Below, in pieces: positions 33,262 through 39,164 of a DNA stretch of 39,164 bases. The stretch is from the NCBI RefSeq assembly GCF_017471675.1, contig NZ_JAFUSK010000007.1, forward strand, positions 1 to 39,164, given 5' to 3'. Position 1 is the stretch's first letter. The number at the start of each line of letters is the position of its first letter. Source of the stretch: Pseudobutyrivibrio sp. (GTDB taxonomy: Bacteria > Bacillota > Clostridia > Lachnospirales > Lachnospiraceae). Under the pieces are notes generated by a model. It had not been told where the DNA came from, searched no databases, and saw only the letters and a list, made by a program, of their open reading frames with translations. The translations under genes and the position numbers were made by a program.

Positions 33262-34014
33262 CTATAAAGTGTCACCATCAATGCTAATTAAATTGCCTGC
33301 TTCATCAAACTGAGCATCAATTCCCCATGCGCCTAGCATGGCATCCTTAGCATGTCTAGCCTGAATTGCATCTACCCTAACTTCAATCTTAAAGGATTTG
33401 TCCTGATATCCTTCGATTGTAACAAGTGCATTGCCATCCTCATCATATGTTGTACTTTTATAAGCATCTAACACATTTTCATCAAATGAAATAGCTTTAA
33501 GCAACTGAGCCTCACAATCTTTATCAAGTGGTTCCTTGTAATAATAGATTGTTTCTTCTGCATTGTCTTCATTAGATTCTGCTGCCCAGCCATCTGCTAC
33601 ATCAAGCTTAATATAGCTTGCATCAGCACTGGTGTCCTTGTTGCCATCCTTGTCAGTCCAGTATTTGCTAACAACTACTCTAACATACTGTGGAAAATCA
33701 CCATCTGATTTGTTAACAACCTTGACCTCTTCAGAATAAGGATGCTCCACAGCCAGTTCTTCCTTACCGGCAGATACCTGACTTAAAGATGTAATCTGTA
33801 AAGCCTTTGGCTCCTCAGATGTACCTGCTACTGACTGATATTTACCATCCTGGTTTTCCATTAAATCAACAGTAAACTCTGCTGTTTCGAAGGCTACCCC
33901 TTCAGTATTGCTAGAATGTTCCTCTGCTGCTCTTGTTGCGCCAAACGCTCCGCCTGCTACAAGAAGCACTCCAGCTGTAAGTATAAGTAGAGGTTTTGTA
34001 ACTTTAATCTTCAT
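33262..34014 (-). CDS. TasA/CalY-like SipW-dependent secreted protein
   Basis: 250 aa. N-terminal membrane segment PLLILTAGVLLVAGGAFGAT followed by RAAEEHSSN, and strands PYSEEVKVVNKSDGDFPQYV and RVVVSKYWTDKDGN typical of the camelysin/TasA jelly-roll. The canonical AYFTD motif is not obvious, so substrate status for SipW is inferred from domain and neighbours. The gene overlaps the previous TasA-like gene by 11 nt. Probable fibre or matrix subunit. Confidence 0.75.
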   Translation of the reverse strand: MKIKVTKPLLILTAGVLLVAGGAFGATRAAEEHSSNTEGVAFETAEFTVDLMENQDGKYQSVAGTSEEPKALQITSLSQVSAGKEELAVEHPYSEEVKVVNKSDGDFPQYVRVVVSKYWTDKDGNKDTSADASYIKLDVADGWAAESNEDNAEETIYYYKEPLDKDCEAQLLKAISFDENVLDAYKSTTYDEDGNALVTIEGYQDKSFKIEVRVDAIQARHAKDAMLGAWGIDAQFDEAGNLISIDGDTL

Positions 34015-34528
34015 TAGTTTGTACCTCCCTTATTATTTTATTTAAACCAAATTTTTCACTATTAACAGTTGTTTCGTCCCATTTAGCTGTTCCATCATCT
34101 GCAACCTTTGTAGCTTCTTCAACTACTATTACATTAAATGTGTCAGCATCATCCGTATCTGCATTATCAGAGATTTTTATTACCAATTCGCTGGAAAGTT
34201 CTTTAACGTCGATAGGATTATCGTAATAGTAATAACCATCATCCTTAAGTGTCCAATCCTTTGATGCAGATTTGTCAAACTCAAGGTCATGTGTATGTCC
34301 AGCCAATACCTTTACTCTGGCAAACACTGGGTAATCACCTGTGTTCTCAACTGTGATTTTCTTTACATTATTTTCCACTTTTTCGTGTGGAGTGATTTCG
34401 TAGCTGCCAAACTTTACAGTTCCTACAGCCTTATGTGTATCTGTAAAATATGCCATTGCAGGCTTTACAGATACTGCCGCAAGCATCAGAAGAGATGCTG
34501 AAATAATCATTATTTTTTTCTTATTCAT
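34004..34528 (-). CDS. TasA/CalY-like SipW-dependent secreted protein (short form)
   Basis: 174 aa. The signal peptide carries the SipW hallmark at its end: SVKPAMAYFTDTHKAVGTVK. The mature part has VENTGDYPVFARVKVLAG, the usual 'N-x-G-x-x-P-x-x-x-R' strand pair of the family. These proteins form biofilm fibres (TasA) or metalloprotease-like camelysins. It overlaps the fibro-slime gene upstream by 8 nt and the next TasA-like gene downstream by 11 nt, so the three are coupled. Confidence 0.85.
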   Translation of the reverse strand: MNKKKIMIISASLLMLAAVSVKPAMAYFTDTHKAVGTVKFGSYEITPHEKVENNVKKITVENTGDYPVFARVKVLAGHTHDLEFDKSASKDWTLKDDGYYYYDNPIDVKELSSELVIKISDNADTDDADTFNVIVVEEATKVADDGTAKWDETTVNSEKFGLNKIIREVQTNED

Positions 34529-36983
34529 TATCTCCGCCTCCCTCTATTGCCTTTTTAAACTCATACTTAACTTTATTAGCAGCATCAACGATTTTTTCAA
34601 ATACATTTGTAATGCTGATAGAACCGTGATTTGTTCTGCCATCATAATCATTTACGAATTTAACATCAACTGTATCATTAGGCTTAATAACAACCTTAGC
34701 TGTATCTGAGCCCACAGCCTTATAACATGCACCGGAATATATTTCCTTAACAGTTACCTCTACATCTGCTGGAAGCTCTATTTCTATATCTTTCTTAGTT
34801 GCAGCCTTATCAAAATCGTAGGAATAAACATCACTGTATTCCTTATCACCATATTTATAGCTTACTTCAAATACAAAAGAAGCTGTTCCCTGTGAAGCTA
34901 CATATGTTTTTAATGTCTTAACAATTCTAAGCTTGCCAGGGGCTTTTTCGTTAACGATTGCTTTAACTAATGACTTGTCCTTATCATCAAACAATGATAT
35001 TTTCTTAGCGCTATCTGTTAAAGCTGTAAGTGTTGAGCTAGACTCTGATGTAGTAGCCTTTAAATCAAGCTTCCAAACAGCTGCCTCATCAGGTAACACA
35101 TAGTTTTCAGCCGCCTTAGTCTCCTTCATATAGAAGGTCTTTTGAACCTCAGTCTGACTGCTTGTAATGATTCCTAATGATATTCCATCAAACTTAATTG
35201 TTCCGTTCTCATCAGAAACTGCTGTTAATGGATTGCCCATACCATCTTTTACAGTCTGTGTGCAATCAGCATCCTCATATAATGTAAACTCTGCACCAGC
35301 TACTGGTTTCTTAGTTGTCTTATCTAACTTAAGACCCTCGTACTTAACATTTACTGTCTCGTCCTTGTTGAAGTTATAGCTGATTCTACAATTTGAAAGA
35401 TAAGCACCTCTTTCAAAATAAATGACTGTAAGCTTGTGCTCACTCTTGCTAAAATCTGCAAGGTTTGTATCAAGAATGCTATATATATTTTGAGTTCCTA
35501 ATGATTTAGCAGCATAAACAGTATTATCTACAGAAGATGTAAGCTTACTGTTATAATCACCCTGGATTAACACGTTACCAGTTTTAAAATTAATCTGACC
35601 TTTGATACTATCATGAATACCACCTAAATCAAGTACAAGCTTATCATCTATATATACATATACATCATCATCGACTGCGAACTTGAAGATTGTATCCTCA
35701 CCATTTGTCTTACCATCACTATTAACGCAGAAGTTAATTGGAAGCGCCATTGCAAAATGGTCATCATCGCCAAATGGTCTAAACTGCTTGCCAGATGTAG
35801 GAACTAAAACATCATCCTGGATTGTATATTTGTACTGGCTACTATCCATTGTCCAATAGCCGTTTGAATCTTTTCTAAACTGTACTCCTACATTTGTACG
35901 ATAATCAGTAATGTAGCTATATGCTTCATCCTCAGATGAATAATTATCTGACTTAGGGAAGAATTCCTTACCATTATCATCCTGCAACTTAAATGCAGAA
36001 TCTGCTAATGTAGCAGATGCCAATCCTTGGTATACTTGATCAAAATGGCACTCGTTGCTTCCACCATCATGTCCGCCGTTGAACCAGAACTGCTCACCGA
36101 AGATATGGGTATTGTTCTCATAGTTTACAAATGTCGCACCAGCTGCAACAGTTGTTTCATCACTACCCCATTTAACTGGAATAGGACAGATTGAAACAAC
36201 CACCTGATTTACAACCTTGTCTTCGCCCATTCTTGAAAGCTTTATATTTACATCGAAGGATTTTGCATACTCACCATCTGGTTTGTAAGTTTCTTTAACA
36301 TCCTGTGTTTCAACATCAGCCAGTCTAACTGCATCGATGTAATAGTTTTCCGGTGCTGTGAAATGGAACTCAAATTCCTCATCATTCTTATCACTATAAA
36401 TATAGTATTTATCATCTGATGGTGCTATCTTTGCATAGCCACCGCTATAATTATAGTTATAAATCTTTAATGCGTATCTGCCTTCTTTGTATCCATCTTC
36501 GACACTAGAAACATCCTCTAGATGAGATTCACTAGTAGAGGCAGAGCCGTAGGCGCATTTTTCGTAAAGAACTCCGTCAGATTCAATCTCTTCCTCTTCT
36601 TCCTCTTCTTTATCTTCTTCCTCTTCTTTATCTAGTTCTTCATCCTTGTTTTCATCCTCATCTAACTTGGTTTCTGATTCAGATGTTTCTTCTGCTTCAG
36701 CATCAGTTTTCCCATCTTCGCTAGACTTAGATGTTTCTTCAACAGTAGGTTCCACCTCATCTTTTGGTTTTACCTCATCCTCATTTCCTTTCTGAGGAAC
36801 AGCCTCATCTTCTATTACTTTTTCTGATGTCTCTCCCATATTCTCACCAGAATCAGTATCTGCAGTCTCCATTAACGCAGTTTTCTCATCACCATCAGCA
36901 AAAGCACTTGCTGGGGACAATGCAAACAACGCTAATGCAAGACCCAAAGCTGTTAGTTTTTTCAACATTGGCATTCTTCTCAT
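34521..36983 (-). CDS. Secreted fibro-slime/Cna-B-like surface protein
   Basis: 820 aa from the ATG at 36983 (AAGGGAG 9 nt upstream). Signal peptide LTALGLALALFALSPASAFA, then a long acidic low-complexity region (about 25-150, Glu runs). Residues about 300-560 hold a fibro-slime/PA14-like domain (FAVDDDVYVYIDDKLVLDLG then GIHDSIKGQINF). A SpaA/Cna-B-like domain follows (YEGLKLDKTTKKPVAGAEFT). Two further beta domains end in GSISITNVFEKIVD. There is no sortase motif or membrane anchor, so it must be held by a partner, likely the TasA-like proteins with which it is translationally coupled. It is the first gene of the surface operon, behind the tandem motif at 37092. Confidence 0.82.
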   Translation of the reverse strand: MRRMPMLKKLTALGLALALFALSPASAFADGDEKTALMETADTDSGENMGETSEKVIEDEAVPQKGNEDEVKPKDEVEPTVEETSKSSEDGKTDAEAEETSESETKLDEDENKDEELDKEEEEDKEEEEEEEIESDGVLYEKCAYGSASTSESHLEDVSSVEDGYKEGRYALKIYNYNYSGGYAKIAPSDDKYYIYSDKNDEEFEFHFTAPENYYIDAVRLADVETQDVKETYKPDGEYAKSFDVNIKLSRMGEDKVVNQVVVSICPIPVKWGSDETTVAAGATFVNYENNTHIFGEQFWFNGGHDGGSNECHFDQVYQGLASATLADSAFKLQDDNGKEFFPKSDNYSSEDEAYSYITDYRTNVGVQFRKDSNGYWTMDSSQYKYTIQDDVLVPTSGKQFRPFGDDDHFAMALPINFCVNSDGKTNGEDTIFKFAVDDDVYVYIDDKLVLDLGGIHDSIKGQINFKTGNVLIQGDYNSKLTSSVDNTVYAAKSLGTQNIYSILDTNLADFSKSEHKLTVIYFERGAYLSNCRISYNFNKDETVNVKYEGLKLDKTTKKPVAGAEFTLYEDADCTQTVKDGMGNPLTAVSDENGTIKFDGISLGIITSSQTEVQKTFYMKETKAAENYVLPDEAAVWKLDLKATTSESSSTLTALTDSAKKISLFDDKDKSLVKAIVNEKAPGKLRIVKTLKTYVASQGTASFVFEVSYKYGDKEYSDVYSYDFDKAATKKDIEIELPADVEVTVKEIYSGACYKAVGSDTAKVVIKPNDTVDVKFVNDYDGRTNHGSISITNVFEKIVDAANKVKYEFKKAIEGGGDNE

Positions 36984-37091
36984 TTTGTTCAACTCCCTTA
37001 CCATGTTTATTTATGTACTAATTGTAAAAAGTATGTGTAATTATTATGTCCACATGGTATATTAGTTGACCTTAGATTTTTTTTAAAGAGG

Positions 37092-37122
37092 TTTGGCAAG
37101 AACTGCAAAAATCTGGCAAAAA
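37092..37122 (-). promoter_or_regulatory. Tandem TTCTTGCCAAA-type motif upstream of the surface operon
   Basis: Minus strand TTTTTGCCAGA (37112-37122) and TTCTTGCCAAA (37092-37102), start-to-start distance 20 bp, with a further TTCGCCCAAA at 37126-37135. The pair sits 109-139 bp before the start codon. It matches the pair at 30757-30787 in sequence and spacing but in opposite orientation relative to its gene. Confidence 0.6.
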
Positions 37123-37189
37123 CTTTTTGGGCGAAGAATCTATGTATTATTCTACATTATCAAACAAATGGCAATTAAAACAAAAAAGC

Positions 37190-37208
37190 CCAGTATGTTT
37201 AATACTGG
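37190..37208 (-). terminator. Terminator of the mazEF transcript
   Basis: CCAGTAT/ATACTGG stem (extended by GC/GTC neighbours), GTTTA loop region, then TTTTTTG on the minus strand. It insulates mazEF from the surface operon's regulatory region. Confidence 0.75.
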
Positions 37209-37235
37209 ACTTTATATACTCTACTTGTATAGATC

Positions 37236-37259
37236 TTGATTCAAACGCATTTGAATCAA
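37236..37259. repeat. 10-bp perfect inverted repeat
   Basis: TTGATTCAAA-CGCA-TTTGAATCAA, followed by another TTTGAAT half at about 37264-37270. It is operator-like but lies between the nrdD remnant and the mazEF terminator, with no promoter I can defend. Confidence 0.6.
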
Positions 37260-37292
37260 ATCTATTTGAATATAATATGGCACATTTTATAC

Positions 37293-37397
37293 TCACTTGC
37301 CATATCTACCTGCTCTTCTTATAGGATTTCTACATTTACCTTCGTTCCAGTTCTGAACTGGGCGATAGTAACCAGTGATACGGCTGTATACCTCTTC
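37293..37397 (-). pseudogene. C-terminal fragment resembling anaerobic ribonucleotide reductase NrdD
   Basis: 34 codons starting EEVYSRITGYYRPVQNWNEG, directly after an in-frame TAA. NrdD ends in a glycyl-radical segment of the form VYSRITGY.RPVQNWN.GK, so the match is close. The final GKCRNPIRRAGRYGK departs from the usual GK.QEF.R tail. No ribosome site or start is present. It is a recombination leftover or gene scrap next to mazF. Confidence 0.55.
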
Positions 37398-37414
37398 TTA
37401 AATTGCAATTACTT

Positions 37415-37705
37415 TTATATGATATCAAATAACCCCTGAACTACATCCACTACATTTTGCATTTCTTCTAAAGAAAGATTGCCAACCTTTTTGTAGTATC
37501 TAGTAGTTAAATCAATATATCTTAACTGTTCTGTAATGAGTAACTCTTTAGAAAAAGAATTTTTAATATGAGTTACAGACTCACTAAAATTTGAACTAAG
37601 AGGAACAACAATGCAAACCTCGTTTTCATTGATAATGTCTCTACTTATCACTAACATGTTAAGTTTGATACCATCAACCTTAATTATGTCGCCCTGGTTT
37701 ACCAC
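37415..37705 (-). CDS. mazF: MazF/PemK-type endoribonuclease toxin
   Basis: 96 aa, starting with GTG at 37705, which overlaps the antitoxin stop by 7 nt. The N-terminal VNQGDIIKVDG is the first strand pair of the PemK/MazF barrel, then MLVISRDIINENEVCIVVPL with the S-x-d and VVPLSS strands, and a C-terminal helix NLSLEEMQNVVDVV. It is slightly short for MazF (110-115 aa), and the family's usual Arg in the first loop is not evident. It cleaves mRNA when free of antitoxin; inferred from the family. Confidence 0.8.
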   Translation of the reverse strand: MVNQGDIIKVDGIKLNMLVISRDIINENEVCIVVPLSSNFSESVTHIKNSFSKELLITEQLRYIDLTTRYYKKVGNLSLEEMQNVVDVVQGLFDII

Positions 37706-37950
37706 AATTCGTTTCCTCTACTTTCTCCCCAATCAATTTCTTCACCAAATGCTAGTGGCAATCCTGATTCTTCCATTCTCTCCTCTAATGTGCGATGTTT
37801 GATTTGCTTCTCTGGAGATTTCAATATTAAATTTCCATTTTCAAAAGCTGCCTCAAGTGCATCACCTATATGAGCATTAAGCATTTCCATTATTTCTTTG
37901 GATAAAATAATTCCCTGGCTGTTTCCCCATTTTTTTATTGCTAATTGCAT
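37699..37950 (-). CDS. mazE: MazE/AbrB-type antitoxin
   Basis: 83 aa. The start is the ATG at 37950 (AGGAGG 5-6 nt upstream); the longer frame to 38022 reads through the promoter. MQLAIKKWGNSQGIILSKEI is the classical swapped-hairpin AbrB DNA-binding domain. The C-terminus ERMEESGLPLAFGEEIDWGE is the toxin-wrapping tail. It overlaps mazF. Confidence 0.92.
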   Translation of the reverse strand: MQLAIKKWGNSQGIILSKEIMEMLNAHIGDALEAAFENGNLILKSPEKQIKHRTLEERMEESGLPLAFGEEIDWGESRGNELW

Positions 37951-37972
37951 AGCTCGCCTCCTGTATATACAT

Positions 37973-38012
37973 TGTTTAAACATATTATACAGCCTTATGT
38001 GCATATAGTAAA
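37973..38012 (-). promoter_or_regulatory. mazEF promoter with palindromic operator
   Basis: Minus strand TTTACT (38007-38012), 17 bp, TATAAT (37984-37989). A perfect palindrome TGTTTAAACA (37973-37982) sits at the expected transcription start, suiting autorepression by the AbrB-type antitoxin. Confidence 0.7.
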
Positions 38013-38018
38013 TGACGT

Positions 38019-38201
38019 TCAATTTCGGCTGCTAGTTGATAGCACTATATTTTTCTTATAAGACCTCCTCTCCATTAGCTGATTTGCAACAAACAACATA
38101 CCTGCCCCAAACATATTTAATGCTACAGCTGCGATTTCTAGGTCAATTTAAAAGATTGGAATAATATCAATTACTGAGTTGTACTTCATTGCGAAAGTCA
38201 T
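38019..38201 (-). pseudogene. Small membrane-protein remnant with an in-frame stop
   Basis: 60 codons in one frame with a TAA after codon 17: MTFAMKYNSVIDIIPIF, stop, then IDLEIAAVALNMFGAGMLFV and ANQLMERRSYKKNIVL. AAAGGG lies 8 nt before the ATG. The second part is hydrophobic. No family recognised. Confidence 0.35.
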
Positions 38202-38237
38202 TAGATACCCTTTGGTTATAGAAAAAATGATTGCTAA

Positions 38238-38257
38238 AAAAGCCCCGAAGGGCTTTT
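38238..38257 (-). terminator. GC-hairpin intrinsic terminator
   Basis: AAAAGCCC-TTCG-GGGCTTTT (minus strand) followed by TTAGC, with six T in total. It ends the short transcript that starts near 38370. Confidence 0.85.
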
Positions 38258-38286
38258 GTGAATATCGAATCTTATCTTTTTTATTA

Positions 38287-38328
38287 TTATTCTTCTATTG
38301 TACCAATGTCATTATTATGCTGCTCCAT
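38287..38328 (-). CDS. 13-aa mini-ORF in a tiny transcription unit
   Basis: MEQHNNDIGTIEE then TAA, preceded by GGAGGAG (38338-38344) and a TATAAT box at 38373-38378, and followed 30 bp later by the terminator at 38238. It could be a peptide, the stump of a deleted gene, or simply a small RNA of about 130 nt with an incidental ORF. The inverted repeat GTTGCG/CGCAAC lies just upstream of the -10 box. Confidence 0.3.
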   Translation of the reverse strand: MEQHNNDIGTIEE

Positions 38329-38447
38329 AAATAACTACTCCTCCAAAATGCATTACATAATATTGTATCTGTATTATAACATATTTTGTTGCGGGTAGTT
38401 AGCACGCAACCATTTTATTAGCTGCCTCCATACATGAATAACATCGA

Positions 38448-38695
38448 TTATCCTAACTCTAGTCCATATTTTTCACGTGCTATTTTTTGGCAACGCTCAT
38501 ACCAATGATCGAAGGAAGCATAATCTACTGTCTTTATTTCTTTTGCTCGATATTATTTTTCTTTAGATACTCCGTATATGCGTTACTATCATCCCTATCA
38601 ATTCCGTATCTGTTACTTGGGGAAAATACGGCTCTTAATATGGATAATACAGCTATAACAACTAGCAATATAATTGTAGCTTTTTTACTCATCAT
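38448..38695 (-). pseudogene. Small membrane protein, frameshifted
   Basis: The first frame (38695-38534) has an N-terminal helix KKATIILLVVIAVLSILRAV and continues to YTEYLKKNNIEQKK and a stop. In the +1-related frame the sequence continues smoothly as KEIKTVDYASFDHWYERCQK and IAREKYGLELG, stop at 38448. One frameshift near 38535 would give an 80-85-aa protein. It starts 6 bp after the gene at 38702, so it is the second gene of that operon. No family recognised. Confidence 0.45.
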
Positions 38696-38701
38696 TTCTC
38701 A

Positions 38702-39164
38702 TTATTTCCAATTTATTTTTTCCGTTGTGTGATCTTGAAAATACTTGAAGTACTCTATAAGTTCCTCATAATCGTTATAACCAGGGAATATGTAAAACGA
38801 AGTCTTCATAGATGGAACTACCATGCCTAGAGCCGTGCATCTCATTTTCACCTTATATCCTTTTCCAAAACGTTTAATACTTAATACATGAAGTACCTGT
38901 TGACTATATCCCTGTTGTAAAATTTTCTCTAAAAACGCATCATCTTCTGCCATTCTATTCTGTTGCTGTTCTCTTACTTTTACACCTGCAACTGCCATGG
39001 CTCCTCCTGCTAAAGTTCCCGCATCTTGGTTACCAGTTAAAGAACCTAAGCCTTCCATTGCAATACCGTCACGGCCCATTTCATTCGGCAAAACTATTCT
39101 AAATAAAATATCATTGTACATACTGTATATAGATGCATTTGCCGTTGTCCATCTAGTTGACCAA
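38702..39164 (-). CDS. Unrecognised protein, N-terminus beyond the window
   Basis: The frame is open through the window edge (WSTRWTTANASIYSMYNDIL at the edge), so the gene is partial. There is a Gly/Ala-rich segment LGSLTGNQDAGTLAGGAMAV, then a basic beta-rich part HVLSIKRFGKGYKVKMRCTA and the C-terminus YNDYEELIEYFKYFQDHTTE. The C-terminal 100 residues resemble a small PH-like or beta-sandwich domain, but I cannot name it. It is followed by the frameshifted membrane protein. Confidence 0.6.
   Translation of the reverse strand, partial: WSTRWTTANASIYSMYNDILFRIVLPNEMGRDGIAMEGLGSLTGNQDAGTLAGGAMAVAGVKVREQQQNRMAEDDAFLEKILQQGYSQQVLHVLSIKRFGKGYKVKMRCTALGMVVPSMKTSFYIFPGYNDYEELIEYFKYFQDHTTEKINWK

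Noticed and set aside
37127-37439. Plus-strand frames of 65-67 codons between the surface operon and mazF
   Set aside because: They overlap the terminator and inverted repeats, with no ribosome site.

Overview
The window looks like a chromosomal segment of a low-GC, Gram-positive anaerobe of the Lachnospiraceae (Butyrivibrio/Pseudobutyrivibrio/Roseburia type). This is an inference from gene content and coding style: strong AGGAGG ribosome sites, a pyruvate phosphate dikinase of clostridial type, 'xPLA/NPQTG' surface-protein tails, a SipW signal peptidase and an accessory Sec system.

Region 1 (1-10.2 kb) is an accessory, decaying zone. An IS66-like element end truncates an AlkZ-like gene. There are remnants of SMR transporters, a Nudix hydrolase, an Rpn-type nuclease, an AlbA/COG2865 ATP-binding regulator and an Abi_2 (AbiF-like) protein. 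Intact genes are a membrane-anchored SAM methyltransferase, a MerR/TipAS regulator, two GNAT acetyltransferases, a complete Rpn nuclease, an XRE regulator and two unrecognised proteins.

Region 2 (10.3-13.2 kb) is the housekeeping gene ppdK with its terminator.

Region 3 (13.3-30.8 kb, all on the minus strand) is a complete accessory Sec (SecA2/SecY2) locus. In transcription order it holds: a 1476-aa serine-rich repeat adhesin with about 77 octapeptide repeats and its own terminator; a GT-C-like membrane protein; Asp2; an HPt phosphotransfer protein; a REC-GGDEF response regulator; SecY2; Asp1; Asp3; SecA2; GtfA; GtfB; and a strong terminator. The HPt and diguanylate cyclase genes sit inside the export operon, with SecY2 overlapping the cyclase by an ATGA junction. 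This suggests that a phosphorelay and c-di-GMP are tied to adhesin glycosylation and export. I know of no described accessory Sec operon with this arrangement, and it is the main discovery candidate.

Region 4 (30.8-37.1 kb, minus strand) is a second surface operon: a fibro-slime/Cna-B-like secreted protein, two TasA/CalY-like SipW substrates, an NPQTG sortase-type protein, a MucBP-like membrane-anchored protein and SipW. A tandem 11-bp motif with exactly 20-bp spacing lies upstream of both this operon and the adhesin gene, which suggests shared control of two surface or biofilm programs.

Region 5 (37.2-39.2 kb) holds an NrdD-tail remnant, a MazEF toxin-antitoxin pair, a tiny promoter-ORF-terminator unit, small broken genes and a partial unknown gene at the right edge.
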